Shown here one piece after another: positions 1 through 9,610 of a stretch of 64,000 nucleotides of DNA. The notes below the pieces were generated by a model, which had not been told where the DNA came from, ran no database searches, and was given only the letters and a program-made list of their open reading frames with translations. Each line of letters begins with the position of its first letter. Position 1 is the first letter of the stretch. This stretch comes from JAAELZ01 sp965237995 (GTDB lineage: Bacteria; Pseudomonadota; Gammaproteobacteria; Arenicellales; Poriferihabitantaceae): the NCBI GenBank assembly GCA_965237995.1, contig CBDEGO010000003.1, positions 620,001 through 684,000 on the forward strand, written 5' to 3'. Made by a program: the position numbers and the translations under genes.

Positions 1-1
1 A

Positions 2-1564
2 TCACTGGTTATCAATGCGCTTAACGCAGTTTTAGGCAACCGCATTGATACTTCGCTTGTTCGCCATGGTCAATCCTCAGCAGAAATTCAAGCTAGTTTT
101 ACTTTAGACTCAGAGCATATCGGATTAGTTTGGTTACGCGACAATGATCTTGAAGATGAAAATCAATGCATACTTCGGCGTGTTATTTCTGTAGAAAAAA
201 CCAACCGCGCTTATATTAACGGGAGAGCAGTATCGGCTACCCAGTTACGGGAGCTTGGCGTTATGTTGATTGATATTCATGGGCAACACGAACATCAATC
301 ATTAATGAAACCGCAGGCACAGCTGGCTTTGATTGATCAGTTTGGTAAAACTGATAAACTGGCCGCGCAACTAGCACTTCAGTACAAAGATTTAAAACTA
401 GAACAAGACGAGCTTGAGCAGCTGTTAACGCAAGAAAATGACACTAAGGATAGGCTTGATTTAATTAATTTTCAGTTAACAGAGCTAACTGCTTTTGCAC
501 CCGCCCTCGATGAATGGCCACACTTAGAACAAGAGCATAAGCGCTTGCACCATCAAGCCGACGTGGCAAATGTAAAAGCAGCTGTAAACACATCACTCAT
601 TGATACCCACGAAGGGACTGCAGCAATAGAGCAAATTGCCACTTCACGTAGTCAACTAGAGTCGCTAACCAGCATTTTACCTGAAGCCTCACAGCACATT
701 AATGGCTTGCTAGAAATAGAAACTTTACTCACAGAACTAGCTCGAGAAATTGATTCAACGCTGAGTCAGTCAGAATTAGACCATGAGCGACTCAGCCAAA
801 TTGAAGTTCGATATTCTGAATATCATACACTCGCCAGAAAATACCAAACTACGCCAGAGCAGCTATTCAATAAGTTTGAACAGATGCAAGAAACACAAGC
901 TGCCTTGCAAAACCCTGAGCTTGAAAAGGAGGCGCTAAAAGCGAGCATTAAAGAAAAATTGGCGCATTTCAAAACCTTAGCCGCTAGACTATCCAGTAAG
1001 CGCGAGAGCGCTGCTGCTAACTTAGCAGAATCCGTCAGTGAATCTATGCAGCAGCTGGGAATGAAAGGTGGCAGCTTGCAAGCAAAACTAAAACCTACAG
1101 GAGAAGACAAAATATCTTCAAATGGAAATGAAACCATTGAGCTTGAAGTCATCACTAACCCTGGTTTTCCTGCGCAAGCGTTGACTCGAATTGCTTCGGG
1201 TGGGGAGCTATCTCGCATTTCTTTAGCTATACAAGTGTTACTAGCCAAAGATAAAAACGAACAAAGTATGGTGTTTGATGAAGTTGACGTAGGCATAGGT
1301 GGCCAAACTGCTGCCATCGTTGGAAAACTATTGAATCAACTTGCGGTTCATAGTCAAATCTTGTGCATTACCCATCTTGCTCAAGTTGCCGCACAAGGCA
1401 ACTCACACTACAAAGTAGTCAAGAGCAGCACCGACGAAACTGAAACAAGCATCGTACAACTAAATGCAGCTGAACGAATTAATGAAATAGCAAGAATGGT
1501 CGGCGGAGAACAGCTCACTAAGGCGTCTCTAGCGCACGCCGAGAGCCTGTTAGCGAGTTCTTAG
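2..1564 (+). CDS. recN: DNA repair ATPase RecN, 5' end outside window
   Basis: SMC-like ATPase of double-strand break repair. The reading frame is open from base 2, and about 520 residues are visible. Compared with the usual ~550 residues, about 36 N-terminal residues, including the Walker A loop, lie off the window. The first visible residues (SLVINALNAVLGNR) are those that follow Walker A in RecN. IDIHGQHEHQSLM follows, then a long Gln/Glu-rich coiled coil. At the C-terminus are the ABC signature region (IASGGELSRISLAIQ) and Walker B (MVFDEVDVGIGG). The gene lies 3 bp ahead of a GNAT gene and near bamE, a common gammaproteobacterial neighbourhood. An internal ATG at 263 is not the start, because conserved sequence precedes it. 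Confidence 0.97.
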   Translation, partial: SLVINALNAVLGNRIDTSLVRHGQSSAEIQASFTLDSEHIGLVWLRDNDLEDENQCILRRVISVEKTNRAYINGRAVSATQLRELGVMLIDIHGQHEHQSLMKPQAQLALIDQFGKTDKLAAQLALQYKDLKLEQDELEQLLTQENDTKDRLDLINFQLTELTAFAPALDEWPHLEQEHKRLHHQADVANVKAAVNTSLIDTHEGTAAIEQIATSRSQLESLTSILPEASQHINGLLEIETLLTELAREIDSTLSQSELDHERLSQIEVRYSEYHTLARKYQTTPEQLFNKFEQMQETQAALQNPELEKEALKASIKEKLAHFKTLAARLSSKRESAAANLAESVSESMQQLGMKGGSLQAKLKPTGEDKISSNGNETIELEVITNPGFPAQALTRIASGGELSRISLAIQVLLAKDKNEQSMVFDEVDVGIGGQTAAIVGKLLNQLAVHSQILCITHLAQVAAQGNSHYKVVKSSTDETETSIVQLNAAERINEIARMVGGEQLTKASLAHAESLLASS

Positions 1565-1567
1565 TTT

Positions 1568-2032
1568 ATGTCGATCAAAGTAAGAACCGCTATCGCAAAC
1601 GACGCAACCGAGATTCATAGCTTACTTCTTAACTATAGTAAGCAGGAAGTACTGCTCCCTCGACCCTTAAGTGAAATTTATGCGCTGATTCCTCAATTTT
1701 TTGTCGCAGAAGACAATGGGCAAATTATTGGTTGCAGTGCATTAGAGATTTTTACCGCTGAATTAGGAGAGATTAGAAGTTTAGCTGTCGACCCAGATTA
1801 CAAAGGAGCAGGAATCGGAGCAATGCTATTAAACGCCGTTGAGAAGTACGCGATAACACTAGGCTTAACAAGAATGATGGCGCTGACTTACGTTGATGGG
1901 TTTTTCCATCAGTTTGGATATAAAACAGTTCCCATGACAGAATTACCCGAGAAAGTTTGGCGCGTGTGTGTAAAATGTCCGAAGTTTAATCATTGCGACG
2001 AAATCGCAGTCCTAAAAAAGCTAAACCGTTAA
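1568..2032 (+). CDS. ArgA-like GNAT family N-acetyltransferase
   Basis: Single GNAT domain of 154 residues with the acetyl-CoA binding motif A (IRSLAVDPDYKGAGIGAMLL, residues about 69-88). The C-terminal segment (LPEKVWRVCVKCPKFNHCDE) resembles the short stand-alone N-acetylglutamate synthase type (actinobacterial ArgA-like), which also carries a Cys-rich KVW..C..CP.F..CDE tail. It may therefore acetylate glutamate for arginine synthesis. That fits the nearby carAB genes but rests on motif memory only. It starts 3 bp after recN and ends 4 bp before bamE, so the three are probably co-transcribed. Confidence 0.85.
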   Translation: MSIKVRTAIANDATEIHSLLLNYSKQEVLLPRPLSEIYALIPQFFVAEDNGQIIGCSALEIFTAELGEIRSLAVDPDYKGAGIGAMLLNAVEKYAITLGLTRMMALTYVDGFFHQFGYKTVPMTELPEKVWRVCVKCPKFNHCDEIAVLKKLNR

Positions 2033-2036
2033 AAAT

Positions 2037-2333
2037 ATGAACATTAGAACAATCATTACATCTATAGTTTTTTTATCAGCAACTGGATGTTTGTACACAC
2101 CAGATTTACATCAAGGCAATGTAATCACTCAAGACGCGGTGGACCAATTAGAAATTGGCATGTCAAAAGAACAAACCCTCGCTCTGCTAGGCTCACCTTT
2201 ATTAGCTGACCCTTTTCATATTAACCGCTGGGATTATTATACCTACTCAAAAACAGGGAAAAAGCGTGCGGTATCTGCATCTAACTTATCATTAGTGTTT
2301 GAACAAAACCAGCTTATATCGATAGAAAAATAA
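2037..2333 (+). CDS. bamE: Outer membrane assembly lipoprotein BamE (SmpA/OmlA)
   Basis: 98-residue lipoprotein. The signal peptide ends in a lipobox (SATG-C, Cys18). The mature part has the SmpA/OmlA pattern: an acidic helix (VDQLEIGMSKEQTLALLGSP), then an aromatic strand (NRWDYYTY) and a final beta strand. BamE is the small accessory lipoprotein of the BAM complex that folds outer membrane beta-barrels. It follows recN and the GNAT gene on the same strand, and a hairpin terminator lies about 40 bp downstream. Confidence 0.93.
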   Translation: MNIRTIITSIVFLSATGCLYTPDLHQGNVITQDAVDQLEIGMSKEQTLALLGSPLLADPFHINRWDYYTYSKTGKKRAVSASNLSLVFEQNQLISIEK

Positions 2334-2366
2334 ACCCTTAAGTCAAAAATAACTATCGTTCAGAAA

Positions 2367-2397
2367 TAAAAAAGCCAGCAATAAATGCTGGCTTTTT
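2367..2397. terminator. Bidirectional rho-independent terminator
   Basis: A 7-bp perfect stem (GCCAGCA 2374-2380, loop ATAAA, TGCTGGC 2386-2392) has an A-run on the left and T5 on the right. It can therefore stop both bamE transcription (+) and the opposing gene at 2426-3064 (-). Confidence 0.85.
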
Positions 2398-2425
2398 ATT
2401 CAACAATTACAACTATCTTACCGCA

Positions 2426-3064
2426 TTAAAAACTGGGATTGGATTTATCCACGACGATATCTCCAGAAGACGTATCTACTTGAGCAGCAGATAGACTTTT
2501 TGGTGGTGCTGGCGCAGCTGCAGGTTCTACTACTCCAGGCAGCTCAGGCGTCAATGCTTGCAGATCATATGTAGACGTAAAAGTTTCTTCAGTTGAACAC
2601 ACCCAATTAACTGTTAACGTTACTACTGCTGTCGGAATTCCAAACGCATTGCTTACTTCACCTATCCAACCGACCGGGAAAGGCATAGTCATGTCAACCA
2701 TCCCGCTGGTCGCACCACTTAAAGTTCCATTATCAACCATCATCGAAGTGATATTGATTGTGTCGCATGGCGTTGCAGAAGAGGTTATCTGAAACATAAT
2801 TGCTCCGTCACCATTTGAAGAACCTGGTAAAGGATCTGGACCAGAGACATGTGCAATGTCTATCGTTCCACATACGCGTGGAATGCAATCACAATCTGTA
2901 GGGGCAATTGGAGGTGTACACATTGCATGCGCAGGGACCACAATAGTGTCAACAACGGGTTTAACCCATTTGCTAGGCATTGCTGATGCTACGCCTATCG
3001 TTGCTGTACTAGCAATTGCTTTTTTAAGTAGACCTCTTCGAGCGTTACTATTCATCAGCTTCAA
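2426..3064 (-). CDS. Secreted protein with RR signal and W-x-KPVVD...PAHA motif
   Basis: 212 residues. The N-terminus has a twin-arginine-like start (NARRGLLKKAIAS) and a hydrophobic stretch, then SKWVKPVVDTIVVPAHA (residues about 31-47) at the point where a signal peptidase site is expected. I recall this W-x-KPVV..(L/V)PAHA block in assorted proteobacterial exported proteins of unknown function. The mature start is Cys-rich (MCTPP, DCDC, RVC). The middle is Ser/Thr-rich and beta-like, and the tail has a Pro/Ala stretch (PAAAPAPPKS). It is convergent with bamE and divergent from hinT. Export by Tat is inferred from the RR motif; no function can be given. Confidence 0.6.
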   Translation of the reverse strand: MKLMNSNARRGLLKKAIASTATIGVASAMPSKWVKPVVDTIVVPAHAMCTPPIAPTDCDCIPRVCGTIDIAHVSGPDPLPGSSNGDGAIMFQITSSATPCDTINITSMMVDNGTLSGATSGMVDMTMPFPVGWIGEVSNAFGIPTAVVTLTVNWVCSTEETFTSTYDLQALTPELPGVVEPAAAPAPPKSLSAAQVDTSSGDIVVDKSNPSF

Positions 3065-3265
3065 ATCTCCGAAAATATTAATATTTAATTAAACATACCT
3101 AGGTAGACGGCCCTTACTCGCAAACCACTTAAATTGCCTACCGAATCATACATGCGCGATGATATATTACTAGCGAGGATAATTCAATCATTCATATCCC
3201 ATTAACGAAGTAACTGAGTTATCATTTTCTTCCAGCGTATCATTTGCTTTCACACAATCAAACTC

Positions 3266-3619
3266 ATGACCGAAGATCTATTATTTACCAAAATTATTAA
3301 CGGCGAACTCCCCGCAGACGTAGTATTTCAAAGCAGCACAGTGACCGCATTTAGAGATATCAACCCGCAAGCACCAACACACATATTAATCATTCCGAAT
3401 AAGCTCATTCCTACGGTTAATGATATAGACGTGAGTGACGAAACCACTATAGGTGAGATGTTTACCGTGGCGAAGCAGTTGGCTAAACAAGAAGGCATTG
3501 ATCAAGATGGTTTTCGCCTAGTTATGAATTGCAATCAACACGGCGGACAAGAAGTATTTCACATCCATTTACATTTACTCGGCGGCAAGCCCCTAGGACC
3601 GATGCTAAGTTCGCGCTAA
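3266..3619 (+). CDS. hinT: HIT family purine nucleoside phosphoramidase
   Basis: 117 residues, the normal size for Hint proteins. The histidine triad is HIHLHLL at residues 99-105, with the nucleotide-binding ILIIPN and the Asn/His/Gly loop (NCNQHGGQEVFH) before it. Members hydrolyse AMP-lysine and related phosphoramidates in the cytoplasm. It is transcribed alone and converges on greA, with 7 bp between the stops. Confidence 0.95.
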   Translation: MTEDLLFTKIINGELPADVVFQSSTVTAFRDINPQAPTHILIIPNKLIPTVNDIDVSDETTIGEMFTVAKQLAKQEGIDQDGFRLVMNCNQHGGQEVFHIHLHLLGGKPLGPMLSSR

Positions 3620-3626
3620 TCGAGGC

Positions 3627-4112
3627 CTAAATATCGGTATAGCGCACATCGACTACTTCAAACTCCCTTTGCCCGCCCGGAGCTTGAAATTTAACCTCAT
3701 CATCAATTTCTTTACCTATCAGAGCCCGAGCGATAGGCGAGTTAACTGAAATTTTTGCGTTCTCGACGTCACTTTCCAAGTCACCGACAATTTGGTAAGT
3801 GACTTCTTCTTCAGACTCGATATCAAATAACACCACATAAGAGCCAAATATCACTTTGCCTTCAACGTTTGTTTGCGCAGGGTCGATCACCTCAGCAACG
3901 GATAGTTTGGACTCCAACTCTTTTATCCGACCTTCTATAAAGGAGTGTTGTTCACGCGCTGCGTGATACTCTGCATTTTCAGACAAATCACCATGCGCTC
4001 TGGCTTCAGCGACCGCTGCAACAATCGCAGGACGCTCTACACTTTTTAGGCTTTTAAGTTCTGCCCGCAGTTTAACTTCACCCGCTGGCGTAAGTAGTAC
4101 CCTTTCCGTCAT
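3627..4112 (-). CDS. greA: Transcription elongation factor GreA
   Basis: 161 residues, typical for GreA. The N-terminal antiparallel coiled coil (about 1-75) carries the acidic tip region (EARAHGDLSENAEYHAAREQ), and a C-terminal FKBP-like domain ends in EFEVVDVRY. GreA inserts into the RNA polymerase secondary channel and triggers cleavage of backtracked RNA. It lies 29 bp behind carB on the same strand, the common carA-carB-greA order, and probably shares that transcript. Confidence 0.97.
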   Translation of the reverse strand: MTERVLLTPAGEVKLRAELKSLKSVERPAIVAAVAEARAHGDLSENAEYHAAREQHSFIEGRIKELESKLSVAEVIDPAQTNVEGKVIFGSYVVLFDIESEEEVTYQIVGDLESDVENAKISVNSPIARALIGKEIDDEVKFQAPGGQREFEVVDVRYTDI

Positions 4113-4141
4113 CGCTCTTAAATAATATAAGTGTTTTTTGT

Positions 4142-7100
4142 TTAAGTAAGGCTTCGATGTAATTCTTGCAAGCCATTTATCCTAATTTTTTCTCCAGCCC
4201 GATGCGCTTCCACTGAGGCCTTCGCTCCGGCAAGTGTCGTGTAATACGTTATTTTTCGAAGTAAAGCTTCACGCCGTATCGTATAAGAATCGCTTAAACT
4301 TTTTTTCCCAGCGGTTGTGTTAACCACCAATTGAAACTCATCGTTCTTAATTTTGTCCACCACATTTGGTCGACCTTCCTTCACTTTATTGACTACTTCA
4401 ACAGGCACCCCGTAGTCACTTATCACACGCGCTGTTCCTTCCGTTGCCATGATCTTATAGCCGTGATCAGCGTAGTATTTTGCAACTGACACAACGCCTT
4501 CTTGGTCTGATTTCTTGACGCTAATCAACACCGTTCCGGCACGATGAATTCGTTGCCCCGTGGCGAGTTGTGACTTTCTAAAGGCTTCTCCGAACGTGCT
4601 ACCGATACCCATCACTTCACCCGTAGATTTCATTTCTGGGCTTAACACGGTATCAACCCCAGGAAATTTATTGAACGGGAAAACCGCCTCCTTAACTGAA
4701 TAATAGGGCGGAATCACTTCACCTGATATTTGTTGATCCTGTAAAGATTGCCCCGCCATACAACGCGCCGCTATTTTAGCCAAAGAGCGGCCTGTCGCTT
4801 TGGACACAAAGGGAACTGTTCTAGATGCGCGCGGATTAACTTCAAGCACATAAATATCGTCTCCCTTAATAGCAAACTGGACATTCATCAAACCCACCAC
4901 GCCAATCGCTAAAGCCATGGCTTTGGTTTGTCGTTTTAATTCTTCTTGTACCTTCGCATCTAAGCTAAATGGCGGAATCGAACAGGCTGAGTCACCAGAA
5001 TGTACCCCAGCCTCTTCGATATGCTCCATGATACCGCCAATTACCACCTGTTCACCATCGCAAATCGCATCCACGTCAACCTCGATGGCATCATTGAGAA
5101 ATCTATCTAGTAAAACCGGTGACTCATTCGAGACGTCGATTGCCGTCTGCATGTAACGAGCCAAATCTTCCTCAGAGTGTACGATTTCCATCGCTCGACC
5201 ACCTAAAACATAAGATGGCCTTACAACTAACGGGTAACCAATTTCCTCAGCGAGACTTAATGCTTGCTGTTCATTGGTCGCGGTCCGATTAGGTGGTTGC
5301 AACAGATCTAAGTCGTTTAACAAGGTTTGGAAAAATTCGCGATCTTCCGCTTTATGAATAGACTCAGGTGAGGTTCCGATAATCGGGACGCCAGCCGCCT
5401 CGAGTTTACGTGCTAAGTTTAATGGCGTTTGCCCGCCATATTGAACAATGGCGCCATAGGGCTGTTCTATATGGGCGATTTCAAGGACATCTTCTAGCGT
5501 TAGAGGCTCAAAATACAACCGATCAGACGTATCATAATCTGTAGAGACCGTCTCTGGGTTGCAGTTGACCATAATTGTTTCATAACCGTCTTTACGCAAC
5601 GCAAAGGCTGCATGCACACAGCAATAATCAAATTCTATGCCTTGTCCGATTCGATTCGGCCCACCGCCCAGCACCATGACCTTCTTGTTGTTCGTCGGCT
5701 TGGCTTCACACTCTTGCTCGTAACTAGAGTACATATAAGCTGTGGTAGTATTAAATTCAGCCGCACATGAATCTACGCGCTTATATACCGGATGAATGCC
5801 ATCTGCATGACGTCTAGCCCGTACACTGTCTTCGTCGGTATTAAGTAATGCCGCCAAACGTTTATCTGAAAACCCTTTGCGCTTTACTTGCCTTAAGTCA
5901 GCAGTCGTAATTTCATCTAGACCAAATTTAGAAATTTCAGCTTCAGTATCGATTAAGTCTTTAATTTCATATAGAAACCATCGATCAATCATACAACGCT
6001 CGAACACCTCATCAACACTCATTCCAATACGAAAAGCATCGCCAACATACCAAAGCCGATCAGACTTTGGTGTGCGTAAGCATGCGCTAATAAAATCGGT
6101 TAATGCATCATCAGTTAAATGTGGAGAAACCAGTGGATCAAAACCCGTTCTACCAATTTCCAAACCACGCATTGCTTTTTGTAATGACTCTTGAAAAGTA
6201 CGACCTATGGCCATCACTTCTCCGACTGATTTCATTTGCGTGGTTAACGTTGAATCAGCCTGCGGAAATTTAACGAAATCAAAGCGCGGTATTTTAGTCA
6301 CGACGTAATCGATACTTGGCTCAAATGAAGCAGGCGTTTGCCCACCTGTTATTTCATTACGTAGTTCATCTAGGGTATAGCCTACTGCCAATTTAGCGGC
6401 TATTTTTGCAATCGGAAACCCGGTTGCTTTCGACGCGAGTGCCGACGACCTAGACACCCTTGGGTTCATTTCAATCACAACCATACGCCCGTCTTTTGGG
6501 TTGACCGCAAATTGCACATTCGAGCCACCCGTATCGACCCCTATCTCACGCAATACCGCCAGACTGGCATTGCGCATCAATTGATATTCTTTATCGGTCA
6601 ACGTCTGCGCGGGCGCAACGGTAATGGAATCCCCTGTATGCACCCCCATTGGGTCAAGGTTTTCTATTGAGCAAATAATAATGCAATTGTCTTTGTGGTC
6701 ACGAACCACTTCCATTTCATATTCCTTCCAGCCAATAATACTTTCTTCAATAAGTAGCTCATTGGTTGGGGATGCATCAAGGCCTCGCTCGCATATTTCA
6801 TCAAACTCGTCGATGTTATAGGCAATACCGCCGCCCGTTCCTCCCATAGTAAAAGAGGGGCGTATAATCGCTGGCAAGCCCACGTCTTTGAGAATGTCAT
6901 GGGCCTGAGTCATACTGTGTGCAATAGCGCCGCGTGTCGAGTTAAGGCCGATTTTGTCCATCGCTAACTTAAACTTCTCTCGGTCTTCCGCTTTATCGAT
7001 CGCGACGCGTGAGGCGCCAATCATTTCTACACCATATTGCGCTAACACCCCTTCGCGGTCTAAGTCTAAGGCGCAATTCAAAGCAGTTTGCCCGCCCATG

Positions 7101-7366
7101 GTGGGCAATAGCACATCGGGCTTTTCCTTTTTAATGATTTCTGCAACCGTTTGCCATTCTATTGGCTCAATATACGTTACATCAGCAAACCCTGGGTCGG
7201 TCATGATGGTCGCCGGATTAGAATTCACTAACACGACCCGATACCCTTCTTCTTGTAACGCCTTGCAGGCCTGTACACCAGAATAATCGAACTCACAGGC
7301 TTGGCCAATAATAATAGGGCCAGCGCCAATGATAAGAACAGTCTTTATATCGGTACGTTTAGGCAT
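4142..7366 (-). CDS. carB: Carbamoyl phosphate synthase large subunit
   Basis: 1074 residues, full length. Two homologous ATP-grasp halves are visible, starting at KTVLIIGAGPIIIGQ and at KKVMVLGGGPNRIGQ, each followed by glycine-rich ATP-grasp motifs (FTMGGTGGG; YVLGGRAMEIV). A C-terminal MGS-like allosteric domain follows (residues about 935 onward). The enzyme makes carbamoyl phosphate from bicarbonate, glutamine ammonia and two ATP for arginine and pyrimidine synthesis. Its start overlaps the end of carA by 8 bp, which implies translational coupling. Confidence 0.98.
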   Translation of the reverse strand: MPKRTDIKTVLIIGAGPIIIGQACEFDYSGVQACKALQEEGYRVVLVNSNPATIMTDPGFADVTYIEPIEWQTVAEIIKKEKPDVLLPTMGGQTALNCALDLDREGVLAQYGVEMIGASRVAIDKAEDREKFKLAMDKIGLNSTRGAIAHSMTQAHDILKDVGLPAIIRPSFTMGGTGGGIAYNIDEFDEICERGLDASPTNELLIEESIIGWKEYEMEVVRDHKDNCIIICSIENLDPMGVHTGDSITVAPAQTLTDKEYQLMRNASLAVLREIGVDTGGSNVQFAVNPKDGRMVVIEMNPRVSRSSALASKATGFPIAKIAAKLAVGYTLDELRNEITGGQTPASFEPSIDYVVTKIPRFDFVKFPQADSTLTTQMKSVGEVMAIGRTFQESLQKAMRGLEIGRTGFDPLVSPHLTDDALTDFISACLRTPKSDRLWYVGDAFRIGMSVDEVFERCMIDRWFLYEIKDLIDTEAEISKFGLDEITTADLRQVKRKGFSDKRLAALLNTDEDSVRARRHADGIHPVYKRVDSCAAEFNTTTAYMYSSYEQECEAKPTNNKKVMVLGGGPNRIGQGIEFDYCCVHAAFALRKDGYETIMVNCNPETVSTDYDTSDRLYFEPLTLEDVLEIAHIEQPYGAIVQYGGQTPLNLARKLEAAGVPIIGTSPESIHKAEDREFFQTLLNDLDLLQPPNRTATNEQQALSLAEEIGYPLVVRPSYVLGGRAMEIVHSEEDLARYMQTAIDVSNESPVLLDRFLNDAIEVDVDAICDGEQVVIGGIMEHIEEAGVHSGDSACSIPPFSLDAKVQEELKRQTKAMALAIGVVGLMNVQFAIKGDDIYVLEVNPRASRTVPFVSKATGRSLAKIAARCMAGQSLQDQQISGEVIPPYYSVKEAVFPFNKFPGVDTVLSPEMKSTGEVMGIGSTFGEAFRKSQLATGQRIHRAGTVLISVKKSDQEGVVSVAKYYADHGYKIMATEGTARVISDYGVPVEVVNKVKEGRPNVVDKIKNDEFQLVVNTTAGKKSLSDSYTIRREALLRKITYYTTLAGAKASVEAHRAGEKIRINGLQELHRSLT

Positions 7367-8504
7367 TGCTAGACTCTTTTGTCGTTTTGATCAAATCTAT
7401 AAACTCGTCAAACAAGCCTACAATGTCTTGTGGGCCCGGACTGGCTTCCGGGTGTCCTTGAAACGAAAACGCCGGTTTATCTCGATGCCTGACCCCTTGA
7501 ATTGTATTGTCAAATAACGAACGGTAGGTGATACGCAAACAAGCGGGCAAGTTAGACTCTTCTACTGCAAAACCGTGGTTTTGACTGGTGATAAATACCT
7601 TGCCACTATCGAGTTCCTGAACCGGATGGTTAGCGCCATGATGCCCCGTTTTCATTTTAAACGTCTTCGCGCCACTGGCAATCGATAGCAATTGATGCCC
7701 GAGGCAAATGCCAAATAAAGGAACATCGGCTTCAAGCAATTGGGTTATCGCCTCGATGGCGTAATCGCAAGGCTCCGGATCACCTGGACCATTTGATAAA
7801 AACACGCCGTCTGGTTGATGGCTCATTACCTCTGTAAAACTGGTTTTTGCAGGTACCACTGTTAAACGGCAGCCACGATCTGCAAGCAACCGCAAAATAT
7901 TATGCTTAACGCCAAAGTCGTACGCAACAACATGAAATGCAGCATTTTGCAGATCAAGGTCACGCACTCCCTGCTCCAAAGCCCATGTACTTTTATTCCA
8001 AGTATACACTTCTGCGGTAGTCACTTTTTTTGCCAAATCCAAACCAGCTAACCCTTCAAACGCAGCTGCATTCGCCAGTGCAGTATCAACTGACAATTCA
8101 TCACCTGCGATGATACAAGCTGACTGCGCTCCATGCTGGCGAAGTCGTCGGGTAAGCGCTCTTGTATCGATATCAGCGATACCGACGATATTTCGCTTTA
8201 TTAAGTAGTCAGTTAGACTGCACTGCGCTCTAAAATTGCTGTGAGTTTTCGGTAGGTCTCGAATGACCAAGCCCTTTGAGAAGATATGCTCTGCTTCTTC
8301 ATCTTCTTCGGTACAACCTACGTTACCAATATGGGGATAAGTTAAAGTGACAATTTGTTCCGCATAAGACGGATCAGTTAACACTTCCTGATAACCCGTC
8401 ATCGCGGTATTAAAAACAATTTCTCCTACACTCTGCCCAGAAGCGCCTATTGACTTCCCCTCAAAAGCCGTCCCATCTCCTAATACTAATATCGCGTTCG
8501 CCAA
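7359..8504 (-). CDS. carA: Carbamoyl phosphate synthase small (glutaminase) subunit
   Basis: 381 residues. It has the N-terminal CPSase small-chain domain (FEGKSIGASGQSVGEIVFNT) and a C-terminal class I glutamine amidotransferase with nucleophile Cys267 in GICLGHQ and the catalytic His/Glu in FQGHPEASPG. It passes ammonia to CarB. The start is TTG, chosen because AGGTGA lies 5 bp upstream and the protein aligns from MANAILVLGDG. The hairpin at 8540-8570 separates it from dapB upstream. Confidence 0.97.
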   Translation of the reverse strand: MANAILVLGDGTAFEGKSIGASGQSVGEIVFNTAMTGYQEVLTDPSYAEQIVTLTYPHIGNVGCTEEDEEAEHIFSKGLVIRDLPKTHSNFRAQCSLTDYLIKRNIVGIADIDTRALTRRLRQHGAQSACIIAGDELSVDTALANAAAFEGLAGLDLAKKVTTAEVYTWNKSTWALEQGVRDLDLQNAAFHVVAYDFGVKHNILRLLADRGCRLTVVPAKTSFTEVMSHQPDGVFLSNGPGDPEPCDYAIEAITQLLEADVPLFGICLGHQLLSIASGAKTFKMKTGHHGANHPVQELDSGKVFITSQNHGFAVEESNLPACLRITYRSLFDNTIQGVRHRDKPAFSFQGHPEASPGPQDIVGLFDEFIDLIKTTKESSNA

Positions 8505-8539
8505 GGCTTCACCTGTAAAATTTCTTGCTTATTCAAGCT

Positions 8540-8570
8540 AAAAAAAGGGAGAAGCGAAGGCGCTTCTCCC
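8540..8570 (-). terminator. Rho-independent terminator after dapB
   Basis: A perfect 10-bp stem (8547-8556 with 8561-8570, 4-nt loop) is followed on the minus strand by seven T. It lies between dapB and carA and should stop dapB transcription before carAB. It could also act as an attenuator in a longer dapB-carA transcript. Confidence 0.85.
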
Positions 8571-8615
8571 AACTATTTGGTTATACCTCTAGTTTATTCT
8601 TATAGACTAAACTTA

Positions 8616-9413
8616 TCAATCAAAACCCAATAACTCATTCATGCCATATAAGCCCGGAGATTGCTGAGCAAGCCATTTTGCTGCGCGCAACGCACCTTCA
8701 GCAAAAATCTTTCGATCCGTTGCTTTATGTGATATTTCCACACGTTCAGACTCGCCAATAAACATCACTGTATGTTCCCCAGCGATATCGCCACCACGAA
8801 TAGTAGAAAAACCAATAGCTCCATCTTGTCTCGCTCCAGTATGGCCATGGCGCACAAACACCCCATCTTCGGGTAATTGCTTGTTGGTCGCTAGCGCCAA
8901 TACCTCGCCCATTTTTAGTGCTGTACCCGATGGCGCGTCTACTTTATGTTTATGATGCGCTTCAATGACTTCGATATCAGTTTGTTGGCCCAACGCTCTC
9001 GCTGCCAGTTCTAATAATTTGAGTGTCACGTTTACTCCTACACTCATGTTGGCTGCAAAGAATACAGGAATATGCTTTGATGCTTCATGCAACTGAAGCA
9101 TTTCCTTATCACTCATGCCCGTTGTTCCGATCACAATGGCCTTCTTTAAACTAATGCACTTTTCAAGATTTGCACAAGATGACGTTGGTGTTGAAAAGTC
9201 AATCATAACGTCAAAGCTCTGCTGAAGAACATCGTCTGTGATAGCCACTTCCAAGGTACCTGCACCAGCCACATCGCCCGCATCTAATTGTAAGCTTGCT
9301 GAATCGGAACGTTCTAAGGCTAAAACAAGTTGTAAAGAAGAGTCGGCAACTGCCCCTCGAATTAGCGCCCCTCCCATTCTTCCAGAAGCACCAACAATCG
9401 CTAATTTAGTCAC
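8616..9413 (-). CDS. dapB: 4-hydroxy-tetrahydrodipicolinate reductase
   Basis: 265 residues. The N-terminal Rossmann motif is VGASGRMGGALIRG. The catalytic/binding block is EAHHKHKVDAPSGTALKMGE, with the second GG-loop in TIRGGDIAGEHTVMF. DapB reduces the DapA product with NAD(P)H in lysine/diaminopimelate synthesis. The start is GTG. The gene stands alone between a divergent protease gene and its own terminator. Confidence 0.97.
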   Translation of the reverse strand: MTKLAIVGASGRMGGALIRGAVADSSLQLVLALERSDSASLQLDAGDVAGAGTLEVAITDDVLQQSFDVMIDFSTPTSSCANLEKCISLKKAIVIGTTGMSDKEMLQLHEASKHIPVFFAANMSVGVNVTLKLLELAARALGQQTDIEVIEAHHKHKVDAPSGTALKMGEVLALATNKQLPEDGVFVRHGHTGARQDGAIGFSTIRGGDIAGEHTVMFIGESERVEISHKATDRKIFAEGALRAAKWLAQQSPGLYGMNELLGFD

Positions 9414-9610
9414 AGTAATATGAAATTCATGATAATACTGTAGAATACCGCTTAAGTTTGCCGAATGCTATTTGGGAATCAAAGAAACTTACTTATAAAC
9501 GTAGCAAAGCAATGCCTCAACTCGATGAAAGCATTACAGTCTGAAGCTACGTAGAGAAGCTATACACTGTCATCTAGACTCATGTCTTAAACACTGGAAA
9601 GACGTTAATT

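Noticed and set aside
823..1317. 164-residue minus-strand frame inside recN
   Set aside because: Antisense shadow of a strongly coding gene, Ser-rich and without homology.
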